Under the pieces are notes generated by a model. That model worked only from the letters and a program-made list of their open reading frames with translations. It searched no databases and was not told the origin of the DNA. The translations under genes were made by a program, and so were the position numbers. 64,000 nucleotides of DNA. Origin: Firmicutes bacterium UBA5201 (GTDB lineage: Bacteria; Bacillota; Clostridia; Peptostreptococcales; Acidaminobacteraceae). The DNA is taken from the NCBI GenBank assembly GCA_002412775.1, contig DHVT01000012.1, forward strand, positions 124,001 to 188,000, read 5' to 3'. Numbering within the stretch: position 1 is the first letter of the stretch; every line of letters begins with the position of its first letter. Positions 8,394-17,000 of the stretch are shown piece after piece.

Positions 8394-9695
8394 ATGAACA
8401 GAGTCGCATTTGCAACCCTTGGTTGCAAAACCAATCAATATGAAACAGACGCATTGATGGATCTTTTTTATAAAAACAGATTTGATATCGTTTCCTTTGA
8501 TGACCTTGCGGATATTTATATCATCAATACGTGTACAGTAACGCATGTCGGTGATAAAAAATCCAGACAAATGATCAGAAGAGCAAAGAAAAACAACCCG
8601 GAGAGCATCGTTGTGGTCATGGGCTGTTACGCTCAAATCTCCACAGAGGAAGTCAGTGAGATCAAAGAAGTGGATATTGTCGTAGGGACAGATGCCCGAG
8701 GAAAAATCTTGGATTATATCCATGATTATATTGAAGGAAAACATAAAAAACCATATGTGATTGTCGAAGACATAATGAATATCAATATTTTTGAAAATAT
8801 GAGTCTTGACAGTGTCGCTACCCATACAAGAGCGTTTGTGAAGATTCAAGAAGGTTGCAATCAATATTGCTCTTATTGCATCATTCCTTACGCCAGGGGG
8901 CATGTAAGGAGTCGTTCACCGGAAAATGTTGTTGATGAGATTGTCAGATTGACTGAAAAAGGTTATAAGGAGTTCGTGTTGACTGGAATTCATATCGGAT
9001 CTTATGGACTTGATCTGGAAAACATCGGTCTCATGGATCTGGTGGAAGCCATTCACGAAGTTGATGGGGTCGAGCGCATTCGTTTGGGATCCATAGAACC
9101 CAGACTAATCACCGATGCGTTCGCGGACCGTATAAAAAACTTGCCCAAGATTTGCGATCATTTCCATTTGTCTTTGCAAAGCGGTTCAGACTCTATTCTG
9201 AAAAGAATGAACCGAAAATATACCACTGAGCAATTTGAAGCGGCTGTAGGAAAGTTAAGAGCCATATATCCGAGTCCTTCGATCACTACAGATATAATAG
9301 TGGGTTTCCCGGGAGAGACCGATGAGGAATTCACTGAAACATATGAGTTCGTCAAAAAAATTCATTTCAGTGAAATGCATATTTTCCCGTTTTCAAAAAG
9401 AGAAGGCACTCCTGCGGCAACAATGCCAAACCAAGTGCCTGCCCAGACCAAGAAAAAAAGGGCTGAAGTCCTTTCTGAACTCGAGATCACGTGCAGAACC
9501 GATTATATCAACCAATTTGAGAACGAAATCTCAGAGGTGCTTGTTGAAGAAATAAAGAACGGCCTTTATATCGGACATACGAAAAACTATCTAAAAGTTC
9601 ATTTAAAATCAGAAAAAACGCTAAAATTGGGGGAAATCTATCCAATACGGTTAAAAAAGATTGCTTCGAATCAATTATTTGGTGAATTCATATAA
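8394..9695 (+). CDS. mtaB: tRNA (t6A37) methylthiotransferase MtaB
   Basis: A 433-residue radical SAM methylthiotransferase of the MtaB/YqeV group, which turns t6A37 into ms2t6A37 in ANN-decoding tRNAs. The N-terminal UPF0004 domain supplies cysteines in TLGCKTNQYE, NTCTVT and MGCYAQ for one 4Fe-4S cluster. The radical SAM motif is EGCNQYCSYC near residue 160. A TRAM domain ends the protein. Position after rsmE in a chaperone cluster supports MtaB rather than MiaB. Confidence 0.94.
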   Translation: MNRVAFATLGCKTNQYETDALMDLFYKNRFDIVSFDDLADIYIINTCTVTHVGDKKSRQMIRRAKKNNPESIVVVMGCYAQISTEEVSEIKEVDIVVGTDARGKILDYIHDYIEGKHKKPYVIVEDIMNINIFENMSLDSVATHTRAFVKIQEGCNQYCSYCIIPYARGHVRSRSPENVVDEIVRLTEKGYKEFVLTGIHIGSYGLDLENIGLMDLVEAIHEVDGVERIRLGSIEPRLITDAFADRIKNLPKICDHFHLSLQSGSDSILKRMNRKYTTEQFEAAVGKLRAIYPSPSITTDIIVGFPGETDEEFTETYEFVKKIHFSEMHIFPFSKREGTPAATMPNQVPAQTKKKRAEVLSELEITCRTDYINQFENEISEVLVEEIKNGLYIGHTKNYLKVHLKSEKTLKLGEIYPIRLKKIASNQLFGEFI

Positions 9696-9702
9696 ATAAT
9701 TT

Positions 9703-9710
9703 GATATAAT
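9703..9710 (+). promoter_or_regulatory. Possible -10 for hinT
   Basis: TATAAT at 9705-9710 lies about 43 bases before the hinT start codon. No good -35 is visible at the right distance, so support rests on the -10 alone. Confidence 0.35.
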
Positions 9711-9752
9711 GAATAGTGGACAGACATTTGACATGAAAGGAGGTGTTACTTA

Positions 9753-10094
9753 GTGGATTGTTTATTTTGTAAAATTATTAAAGGCGAGATTCCATCTGAC
9801 AAAGTTTATGAAGATGATTTTGTCTACGCATTTAATGACATCCATCCTGAAGCGCCCGTTCATGTTTTAATCGTACCGAAAGGACATATTGATTCCTTGA
9901 ATGCGGCGCAACTATCCGATCAAGCTTTGCTTGGTCATATACAGTTGGTTGCATCGGAACTTGCAAAGAAATACGGAATCGATGACTCCGGTTATCGGCT
10001 CCTGACCAATGTCGGAAGAGAAGGCGGTCAGAGTGTTTCTCATGTTCATTATCACTTGTTGGGCGGTCGGCAACTCAAATGGCCACCCGGTTAA
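9753..10094 (+). CDS. hinT: HIT-family nucleotide-binding hydrolase
   Basis: A 113-residue histidine triad protein of the HinT branch (purine nucleoside phosphoramidase type). It begins CLFCKIIKGEIPSD and carries the active-site triad HVHYHLLGG near residue 98. The start is GTG behind AAAGGAGGTG. Its cellular role in Firmicutes is not settled. It lies between mtaB and rpsU, as in other Clostridia. Confidence 0.93.
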   Translation: MDCLFCKIIKGEIPSDKVYEDDFVYAFNDIHPEAPVHVLIVPKGHIDSLNAAQLSDQALLGHIQLVASELAKKYGIDDSGYRLLTNVGREGGQSVSHVHYHLLGGRQLKWPPG

Positions 10095-10121
10095 AAATCA
10101 ATGAAAGAGGTATTGATTTTT
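10093..10121 (+). terminator. AT-rich hairpin after hinT
   Basis: AAAAATCAAT (10093-10102) pairs with ATTGATTTTT (10112-10121). The 3' arm supplies the T-run, and also contains the -35 region of the next promoter. The GC content is low, so terminator strength is uncertain. Confidence 0.5.
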
Positions 10122-10141
10122 AGAAACATTTAGTGTATAAT
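10113..10141 (+). promoter_or_regulatory. Sigma-A promoter of rpsU-yqeY
   Basis: TTGATT (10113-10118), 17-base spacer, TATAAT (10136-10141). Transcription would start near 10148 and leave a leader of about 60 bases before rpsU. Confidence 0.75.
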
Positions 10142-10210
10142 GACAAAGTATGTTCTAGGTACATTCCTCTGTACTATTAAAGAATCTATTAACGGAGGGA
10201 GGGAATGTGA

Positions 10211-10393
10211 ATGTCTGGCATCAAAGTTGGAGAAAATGAAAGTATTGATAGTGCTTTAAAAAGATTTAAGAGAGAAACATCTAAGGCTGGGGTAATGGCT
10301 GAAATCAAGAAGAGAAGACATTACGAGAAGCCTAGTGTCAAGCGTAAGAAAAAATCTGAAGCAGCTAGAAAGAAAAAGAAAAAGCAGTTTTAG
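10211..10393 (+). CDS. rpsU: 30S ribosomal protein S21
   Basis: A 60-residue, very basic S21. The family core GENESIDSALKRFKRETSKAG and the ending SEAARKKKKKQF are clear. In Clostridia S21 commonly precedes yqeY, as here. The GGAGGGAGGG ribosome-binding site before the ATG is strong. Confidence 0.97.
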   Translation: MSGIKVGENESIDSALKRFKRETSKAGVMAEIKKRRHYEKPSVKRKKKSEAARKKKKKQF

Positions 10394-10408
10394 TGAGGGG
10401 TTGATCAA

Positions 10409-10852
10409 ATGTCACTAAAAGATGTGCTAATGGATGATTTAAAAGTCGCAATGAGAGACAAAGACAAACTTCGCAAGTCCACGATCACCATGCTTCGAGC
10501 TGCAATCAAGCAGATTGAGGTTGATGAACGCATTGAACTTGATGATGCTGCTGTCATTGATATCATAGCCAAACAAATCAAACAAAAAAACAATGCCATC
10601 GAAGAATTTCGAAAAGGCGAACGTCAAGATTTAGTTGATATGACGCAAGAAGAAATTAAGATTCTTTTGACTTATATGCCTGAACAACTTTCTGAAGAGG
10701 CCATTTCTGAAATCGTTGATGAAACGATTTTAAAGACTGGTGCCTCATCAATGAAAGATATGGGTAAAGTCATGGGAATTGTTACTAATGCAACAAAAGG
10801 AAAAGCAGACGGTAAAATAGTTGCAGACCTTGTAAAAAAAGCTTTATCCTAA
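10409..10852 (+). CDS. yqeY: GatB/YqeY domain protein
   Basis: A 147-residue stand-alone YqeY protein related to the tail domain of the GatB amidotransferase subunit. It opens MSLKDVLMDDLKVAMRDKDK, has the RKGERQDLVD segment near residue 69 and ends GKADGKIVADLVKKAL. The family is thought to bind tRNA, but its role when free-standing is not established. It is translated 15 bases after rpsU and closed by a terminator. Confidence 0.93.
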   Translation: MSLKDVLMDDLKVAMRDKDKLRKSTITMLRAAIKQIEVDERIELDDAAVIDIIAKQIKQKNNAIEEFRKGERQDLVDMTQEEIKILLTYMPEQLSEEAISEIVDETILKTGASSMKDMGKVMGIVTNATKGKADGKIVADLVKKALS

Positions 10853-10880
10853 CAATTAAACATATTATTTACAATATGTA

Positions 10881-10914
10881 ATGGCATATCCTCTTGGATA
10901 TGCCATTTTATTTT
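10881..10914 (+). terminator. Intrinsic terminator after yqeY
   Basis: ATGGCATATCC (10881-10891), loop TCTT, GGATATGCCAT (10896-10906), then TTTATTTT. Confidence 0.9.
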
Positions 10915-10922
10915 CCAGTGCA

Positions 10923-10957
10923 GGTTTACAATTATTATGCTAGAATAATTGTAAACC
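10923..10957 (+). promoter_or_regulatory. Palindromic operator over an extended -10 promoter of phoH
   Basis: A perfect inverted repeat, GGTTTACAATTATT (10923-10936) and AATAATTGTAAACC (10944-10957), with a seven-base centre. TGC-TAGAAT (10938-10946), an extended -10, overlaps the centre and right arm. Arms that flank a -10 suggest a repressor operator. As RNA it could also form a hairpin, but no T-run follows. Confidence 0.55.
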
Positions 10958-10980
10958 CATTGGAAAATTCGGAGGCAATT

Positions 10981-11970
10981 ATGACGGATGTCACTATTAA
11001 AAAGATACTGCTCAATGACTTCAGTGCATTGCACTTGCTGTTTGGAAATTTGGATGAAAACATCAAAATCATAGAGAAATACTTTAATGTAAGCATCGCT
11101 TCAAGAGATGGGGAAATCATAATCAAAGGCGATTCTGCACAAATCTCGAAAGTTGATGAAGTCATCAGAATATTGATTAAGAATATTCAAGCCGGAGAAC
11201 CCATTGATCCTCAAAGGGTGAATTATTTGGTTCAATCCGTTGAAGTCGGAGACGGACCCAAACTTGAAGACCTCAACAAATCTTTTATTTGTGTGACTTC
11301 TCGTGGCAAATACATCAAACCCAAGACATTGGGTCAAAATCAATACATCAAGGCCATCCAAACAAGAGATTTGGTCTTTGGAATTGGTCCAGCTGGGACC
11401 GGCAAGACATTTCTTGCTGTCGCCATGGCTGTAAGAGCGTTCAAAAACAACGAAGTGAATAGGATCATTTTGACAAGACCGGCTGTTGAAGCAGGCGAAA
11501 GTCTAGGCTTTCTGCCAGGAGATCTGCAAATGAAGGTGGATCCTTATCTTAGACCGCTTTATGATGCGCTCTATGACATATTGGGTGCAGATACCTTCAA
11601 CTCTTTCAAAGAGAGAGGGTTGATTGAAATTGCTCCTCTTGCCTACATGAGAGGAAGAACACTTGAAAATGCGTTTATAATTCTGGATGAGGCACAAAAC
11701 ACAACAAAAGAACAGATGAAAATGTTCCTTACCAGATTTGGATTTGATTCAAAGGTAGTTGTGAACGGTGACATCACACAAGTCGATTTGCCGATCGGCA
11801 AAAAATCCGGATTGGTACACGCACTGGATGTTTTGAGAGAAGTCGATGAAATTGGTTTTGTGTATTTGACCGATAGAGATGTCGTCAGACATGAGCTGGT
11901 AAAAAAAATCATCATAAGTTACGATCAATATGAGAAAACTCATGGAGTGAAAAATTATGAAAAAAAATAA
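10981..11970 (+). CDS. phoH: PhoH family ATPase
   Basis: A 329-residue PhoH-like P-loop ATPase. The Walker A motif GPAGTGKT is at about residues 135-142, FIILDEAQNT is the Walker B, and VVNGDITQVDLP is the typical PhoH segment. An N-terminal KH-like part precedes it. Function is probably RNA-related, as suggested by its constant pairing with ybeY. The ATG at 10981 follows GGAGGC; the ATG at 10894 lies upstream of the terminator-operator region and was rejected. Confidence 0.92.
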   Translation: MTDVTIKKILLNDFSALHLLFGNLDENIKIIEKYFNVSIASRDGEIIIKGDSAQISKVDEVIRILIKNIQAGEPIDPQRVNYLVQSVEVGDGPKLEDLNKSFICVTSRGKYIKPKTLGQNQYIKAIQTRDLVFGIGPAGTGKTFLAVAMAVRAFKNNEVNRIILTRPAVEAGESLGFLPGDLQMKVDPYLRPLYDALYDILGADTFNSFKERGLIEIAPLAYMRGRTLENAFIILDEAQNTTKEQMKMFLTRFGFDSKVVVNGDITQVDLPIGKKSGLVHALDVLREVDEIGFVYLTDRDVVRHELVKKIIISYDQYEKTHGVKNYEKK

Positions 11971-14047
11971 AAGGAAGTTCAAAAACAAGCCTTTGCTTGT
12001 CAATACCGGCATTATGATCATCAGTCTCGCCATTGTCTTTTTTGTTTTGAACAATTCCGTTTTTTTTGGCCTCTACAATTATGAGGTCGGAGAAACCGTG
12101 AAAGAAGACATTTATCTCAACAAAGAAGTGATTGATCATTCCAAGACAGAAGCGATGCGAGCTTCAAAAGAGCTTGAGGTCGAACCTGTCATGTATATCG
12201 ATTTTTCAAAGTTGGTGGAATCGAAGAAGAATTTGACCGAATTTTTCTCCAGATTGTTGGAAATCAAAGCATCGTATTCAAACGATCCTGAAATCATGAA
12301 ACGTGTTTACGCAGGTATTGAAAAGAAAAACGGATTTGAACTCAGTGAAGAAGATTTGATGAATCTTGTCGTATTGTCCACTGAAAAACTGGATTTGCTC
12401 AAGAATTACGCGATAGACATCACTTCGCAGAATATGTCCGGTGGACTTCAAGCAGATGAGATCAATTCGGTCCTTGAAAATATTGATACTTATGTCAATT
12501 CCCAATCAGATCTCAACGATCGTGACAAAGAGTACCTGAGAAAATTGATCCGAGGTGCCTTGACCGACAATCAATTCATTGATGTGGATAAAACGAAAAC
12601 TAAGATTGAAGCTGAAATTCTGAAAATCGAGGATATCACTTATCCCAAAGGAATGTTGTTGGCATCAAAAGGTGATGTGATCACAGCACAGACCCATCAG
12701 ATATTGAAAGATGGTGAAATGCTGATTGAATCCAAGAGAGATCATTTTTTCATCATATCGGGATTATTGGTATTGATCTTCATGATATGGACAGTGCTTC
12801 ACTTGTTTCTATACTCATTTGAAAAGAGCGTGCTTTCTTCCACCAAGAAGTATGCAATATTGATGAGTTTGTTCATATTTTCATTTTTATCCAGCAAGTT
12901 TTTCTATGACATTTCTCCATACATCGTTCCAATTCCCGCTTTTTCAATGCTTGCCGGAATCATGTTGACCCCTCAGATTGTAATATATTTTGGAATTGCA
13001 TTGATTATTCTGGTGCATCTATGGACTGGGATGTCCTCGACATTGATTCTCGCATATTTGGTTTCTGTCTTGATATTGGCTGTCTTGGTCCGCAATATAA
13101 AACAGAGGTCACAAGTGGTCACTGACGGGCTTTTCAGCGCATTGATCCTCATGATCTTCGCCATTACGCAATCGTTGTTGTTCAAATCGGACTATACCGA
13201 ACTTCCGATGCATGTCATATTCGCACTTGGCAACGGCATTCTCAGTGCTGTGATCACCATCGGCGTAATGCCTTTTTTTGAGGGGTTCTTCAGTATATTG
13301 ACACCGTTCAAATTGCTTGAACTATCCAATCCCAATAGGCCACTCTTGAAGAGACTGTTGATTGAGGCGCCTGGGACATATCACCATAGTGTCCTTGTAG
13401 GAAATTTGGCTGAAACCGCCGCACATGATATTGGCGCCAATAGTTTGTTGACTAGGGTTGCCGCATTCTATCATGATGTCGGAAAATTGGATCGTCCTTA
13501 CTATTTCAAAGAGAATCAGCTTGGCAGCGAAAATCCACACGACAAGCTACCGCCTCAAATAAGTGCCAACATCATAAGAAATCATATGGTTACTGGTGTT
13601 GAACTTGCAGAGAAAAACAAATTGCCTGTGGAAGTCATCGATATCATGAAAGCGCATCATGGAACTTCCTTGATCAAGTATTTTTATCATCAGGAACAAT
13701 CTGGAAATCCTGATGTGGACCCGACAAAATTTCTTTATACAGGACCGAAACCGGAGTCCAAAGAAGCTGTAATCCTGATGTTCGCCGATTCAGTCGAGGC
13801 GGCTGTCCGCACGCTCAAAACTCCGACCAAAGCGTCGCTTTCTGAAATGATCGACAAGCTGGTTGCACAGAAAATCGCAGAAAACCAATTGTCTTCGGCT
13901 GATATTTCAATGAAGGAAGTTGAAATTGTAAAAAAATCCTTTTTGAATGTATTGAGTGGCATTTTCCATGAGAGAATAGAATATCCGGATGTCGATATCA
14001 ATCAGATTTCCAAGGAAACCTTTGATGACAACGAATCCAAAACATGA
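11957..14047 (+). CDS. pgpH: PgpH-like membrane HD-domain phosphodiesterase
   Basis: A 696-residue 7TM-HD protein. One N-terminal membrane helix (about residues 16-36) is followed by an extracellular 7TMR-HDED domain to about residue 265, then a block of membrane helices to about residue 440, and a cytoplasmic HD domain with YHHSVLVGNLAE, FYHDVGKLDRPYYF and MKAHHG. Characterised members (Listeria PgpH) hydrolyse cyclic di-AMP. It overlaps the end of phoH by 14 bases, so translation is coupled. phoH-pgpH-ybeY is a conserved Firmicutes trio. Confidence 0.9.
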   Translation: MKKNKRKFKNKPLLVNTGIMIISLAIVFFVLNNSVFFGLYNYEVGETVKEDIYLNKEVIDHSKTEAMRASKELEVEPVMYIDFSKLVESKKNLTEFFSRLLEIKASYSNDPEIMKRVYAGIEKKNGFELSEEDLMNLVVLSTEKLDLLKNYAIDITSQNMSGGLQADEINSVLENIDTYVNSQSDLNDRDKEYLRKLIRGALTDNQFIDVDKTKTKIEAEILKIEDITYPKGMLLASKGDVITAQTHQILKDGEMLIESKRDHFFIISGLLVLIFMIWTVLHLFLYSFEKSVLSSTKKYAILMSLFIFSFLSSKFFYDISPYIVPIPAFSMLAGIMLTPQIVIYFGIALIILVHLWTGMSSTLILAYLVSVLILAVLVRNIKQRSQVVTDGLFSALILMIFAITQSLLFKSDYTELPMHVIFALGNGILSAVITIGVMPFFEGFFSILTPFKLLELSNPNRPLLKRLLIEAPGTYHHSVLVGNLAETAAHDIGANSLLTRVAAFYHDVGKLDRPYYFKENQLGSENPHDKLPPQISANIIRNHMVTGVELAEKNKLPVEVIDIMKAHHGTSLIKYFYHQEQSGNPDVDPTKFLYTGPKPESKEAVILMFADSVEAAVRTLKTPTKASLSEMIDKLVAQKIAENQLSSADISMKEVEIVKKSFLNVLSGIFHERIEYPDVDINQISKETFDDNESKT

Positions 14048-14068
14048 TTGAAGATTATGAGGTGCAAA

Positions 14069-14527
14069 ATGACTTTGGAAATAACCAATGAGACGGATAT
14101 GATTCTTGATCAAAATCTAGAATCGCTGATACAGGATGCGATGTCTTGTGTTCTGAGACACGAATCCATAACTGCGGATGGTGAAGTGAGCTTATTGTTT
14201 GTCGATAACGACAAAATTCAACTGCTGAACAAAGAATACCGTGGAAAAGACTCTATCACGGATGTTTTATCGTTCCCCCAATATGAATCAATCAAAAATG
14301 ACGGCATCACCGATTCCTTTGTTTATCTGGGTGATATTGTGATCTCTCTTGATCAGGCCAAGTTGCAAGCAGCCGAGTTCGGTCATGCCATCGAAAGGGA
14401 AATTGTATATCTTGTTGTACACAGCCTTTTACATTTGTTGGGATATGATCACATGGTCGATAAGGACAAGACAGAAATGCGAGCCCACGAAAAAGTTGTA
14501 CTAAAGGAATTAGGAATCTTCAAATAA
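14069..14527 (+). CDS. ybeY: Endoribonuclease / rRNA maturation factor YbeY
   Basis: A 152-residue YbeY (UPF0054) metalloprotein involved in 16S rRNA maturation. The zinc motif HSLLHLLGYDH near residue 112 (HxxxHxxxxxH) and YRGKDSITDVLSFP near residue 58 are intact. The ATG at 14069 follows GAGGTG; in-frame alternatives are TTG 14048 and ATG 14057. The start lies just after the pgpH stop. Confidence 0.93.
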   Translation: MTLEITNETDMILDQNLESLIQDAMSCVLRHESITADGEVSLLFVDNDKIQLLNKEYRGKDSITDVLSFPQYESIKNDGITDSFVYLGDIVISLDQAKLQAAEFGHAIEREIVYLVVHSLLHLLGYDHMVDKDKTEMRAHEKVVLKELGIFK

Positions 14528-14543
14528 CTCAGCAGGAGGCACA

Positions 14544-15668
14544 ATGCTAAACGACAAGAAAATCAAAATTGCCATTGCGGTGGGTATTTCAATGCTATTG
14601 ATCATTATCAGTATCGGTTTTGCCATCAGGTCAGAAAACAATAAAAAGATGATGGGCGAGACAATAGAGGAAACTATAGATCGTGAGGATGATGTTCCGA
14701 TCATCATAGTAGAACCATCACCCGATGAGTCCGATACTCCGATGGAAGATTTGACGGGTAAGATCATCAATCCACTCACAGGTCTATATGTGGATGAATC
14801 CGTTCTCGAGAGACGCCCGATCGCAGTCATGTTGGACAATCTTTTCTCTGCGAGACCTCAAGCGGCATTGTCTCAAGCCGATATTATCTATGAAATTTTA
14901 GCAGAGGGCAGAATCACACGTTATATGGCGATTTTCTATTCTGATTATCCCGAACTGATCGGTCCTGTAAGAAGTGCGAGACCCTATTTTGTTGAAAAAT
15001 CCCTGGAATATAATCCTTATATTGTCCATGTCGGGGGATCCAATCAAGCCCTTAAAGACATCAGAACTTATGAAATGGCAGACATCGATGGCCTTTCCAG
15101 CGGTGCGTTCTGGCGCGTAAGCCACAAAAGAATACCGCACAACATGTACACTTCCTCAAAAGTCATCGTCGAAGATGCCAACCGGAAAGGGTACATGAAA
15201 ACCCATATTCCTGAATTTTTATCTTTCAATGAGGTTTTCACTGCTATCGACGGATCAGAAGCCAAAGAAATTGTTTTTGAATACAAAGAGCCTACGGCCT
15301 CTGATCAAACCGGTTATACCACTTCGTATATTTATAACAATGAAAATCGGCTTTATTACAGATATACTAATGGCAAACCCCATGTTGACGAAAATGACCA
15401 AAATCAACTGACGTGCACCAATATCATCGTTCAATACGCCAAAACCCAAGTTATTGACAATGAAGGCAGACTAAAAGTTGATTTTATCGGAAGCGGAACG
15501 GGTAAACTCTATACAGGTGGTGAGATGATTGAAATCAAATGGGAGAAATCATCTGCTCGTTCAAGTACTTTGTTTTACAAGAACGATGGAACGCCAATCA
15601 AACTTAATCCGGGGATTACATGGTTTCAAGTATTTGAGACCGGTAAGTCCGAGACAATCATTCAATGA
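14544..15668 (+). CDS. DUF3048 domain protein, membrane-anchored
   Basis: A 374-residue protein of the YerB/DUF3048 family. An N-terminal hydrophobic helix (about residues 10-28) is followed by an acidic linker and the paired DUF3048 domains: NPLTGLYVDE, RPIAVMLDNLFSARPQ, GPVRSARPYF and a second half rich in aromatic residues. No lipobox cysteine is present, so it is probably anchored by an uncleaved helix. Function unknown; it is predicted to act outside the membrane. An AGGAGG ribosome-binding site precedes the ATG. Confidence 0.85.
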   Translation: MLNDKKIKIAIAVGISMLLIIISIGFAIRSENNKKMMGETIEETIDREDDVPIIIVEPSPDESDTPMEDLTGKIINPLTGLYVDESVLERRPIAVMLDNLFSARPQAALSQADIIYEILAEGRITRYMAIFYSDYPELIGPVRSARPYFVEKSLEYNPYIVHVGGSNQALKDIRTYEMADIDGLSSGAFWRVSHKRIPHNMYTSSKVIVEDANRKGYMKTHIPEFLSFNEVFTAIDGSEAKEIVFEYKEPTASDQTGYTTSYIYNNENRLYYRYTNGKPHVDENDQNQLTCTNIIVQYAKTQVIDNEGRLKVDFIGSGTGKLYTGGEMIEIKWEKSSARSSTLFYKNDGTPIKLNPGITWFQVFETGKSETIIQ

Positions 15669-15679
15669 GGTGAAACGTT

Positions 15680-16069
15680 ATGAATTATAAGGAATTAGTG
15701 GAAAAAGCATATGAAGCAATGGAGTTCGCATATACTCCATATTCGAATTTCAATGTCGGAGCCGCTTTGCTTACAAAAAGCGGAAAAGTATACACAGGAT
15801 GCAACGTCGAATTCGCGTCTCTCGGTGCGACCAATTGTGCCGAGCGAACAGCAATTTTCAAAGCTGTTTCTGAAGGGGAAAAAGAGTATGCAGCCATTGC
15901 GGTTGTGTCATCCAGCAAAGATTTTACCTATCCTTGCGGGATCTGTAGACAAGTCATTGTTGAGTTCGGAAAAGATATTGACATCATTGTGGCAAAAGAC
16001 TATGATTATGAAGTCTATAAAATAGACGATCTTTTGCCCCATTCATTTACGGGAATCGATATAAAGTGA
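15680..16069 (+). CDS. cdd: Cytidine deaminase
   Basis: A 129-residue tetrameric-type cytidine deaminase that converts cytidine and deoxycytidine to uridines in pyrimidine salvage. AYTPYSNFNVGAAL is at about residues 18-31, the catalytic zinc site CAERTAIF near residue 53, and PCGICRQV near residue 86; three zinc cysteines mark the short Gram-positive form. It starts 12 bases after the DUF3048 gene and precedes era, a common Firmicutes pairing. Confidence 0.96.
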   Translation: MNYKELVEKAYEAMEFAYTPYSNFNVGAALLTKSGKVYTGCNVEFASLGATNCAERTAIFKAVSEGEKEYAAIAVVSSSKDFTYPCGICRQVIVEFGKDIDIIVAKDYDYEVYKIDDLLPHSFTGIDIK

Positions 16070-16091
16070 TCCGTTTTTTAAGGAGGAAATA

Positions 16092-16982
16092 ATGCCATTC
16101 AAATCAGGTTTTGTGACCATTATTGGTAGACCAAATGTTGGAAAGTCCACATTGCTCAACAGACTGGTCGGCGAAAAAATCGCAATAATGTCGGACAAGC
16201 CGCAAACCACAAGACATAAAATTACCGCAATGTACAACGATGACGATTCACAGATTGTCTTTGTTGACACGCCCGGTATCCATAAACCCAAAAGCAAACT
16301 TGGTGACTACATGGTATCAAGTGCAAAGAGTGCAGTCAAAGATGTTGATGTTGTCATACTCATGATGGATCATTCGTCAAAAATCGGTCCTGGTGACCAA
16401 TATCTTTTGGATTTCATAAAAGAGTCAGGTGTTGAGGTCATTTTAGTGATCAACAAAACGGATTTGCTCAAACCTGAAGAGTTTAAAAGATTATTTGAAA
16501 TGTATGGACAGTTTGATTTCATCAAGAAAATTCTTGGTATGTCCGCCACTATGGGCAGGGGAATAGAAGACCTGATGGAAGCCATCAAAAATGAGCTGCC
16601 GGAAGGACCGCCCTATTATCCGACAGATCATTTGACGGATCAGACCGAAAGAACCATTGTGGGTGAAATCATCCGCGAGAAAGTTCTGATGTATTTGGAG
16701 GATGAAATTCCACATGGTGTCGCAGTGGAAATACAAAGCATGAAGCTCAGACCTGACAAGCCCATTTACGACATAGAAGCTGACATCGTGTGTGAAAAAA
16801 AATCGCACAAAGGAATCATCATTGGCAAGGAAGGCAGAAAGCTTAAAGGCATAGGAAAAAGTGCCCGACAGGACATCGAACTTTTCCTGGATTCAAAAGT
16901 GAATCTACAGTTGTGGGTCAAAGTCAGAGAAGGTTGGAGAGACAACCAAAATTTCCTTAATAATATAGGCTATAAAGACTGA
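16092..16982 (+). CDS. era: Ribosome-assembly GTPase Era
   Basis: A 296-residue Era, an essential GTPase that binds the 3' end of 16S rRNA during 30S maturation. G1 is GRPNVGKST (about residues 11-19), G3 is DTPGIHKPK, and G4 is NKTD. The C-terminal KH domain contains GIIIGKEGRKLKGIG near residue 240. A consensus AAGGAGGAAAT precedes the ATG. Confidence 0.97.
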   Translation: MPFKSGFVTIIGRPNVGKSTLLNRLVGEKIAIMSDKPQTTRHKITAMYNDDDSQIVFVDTPGIHKPKSKLGDYMVSSAKSAVKDVDVVILMMDHSSKIGPGDQYLLDFIKESGVEVILVINKTDLLKPEEFKRLFEMYGQFDFIKKILGMSATMGRGIEDLMEAIKNELPEGPPYYPTDHLTDQTERTIVGEIIREKVLMYLEDEIPHGVAVEIQSMKLRPDKPIYDIEADIVCEKKSHKGIIIGKEGRKLKGIGKSARQDIELFLDSKVNLQLWVKVREGWRDNQNFLNNIGYKD

Positions 16983-17000
16983 TGAAGGAGGGTGCACAAT

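Noticed and set aside
8205..8903. Minus-strand frame of 232 codons opposite rsmE-mtaB
   Set aside because: It spans the junction of two well-supported genes and its translation lacks recognisable features.
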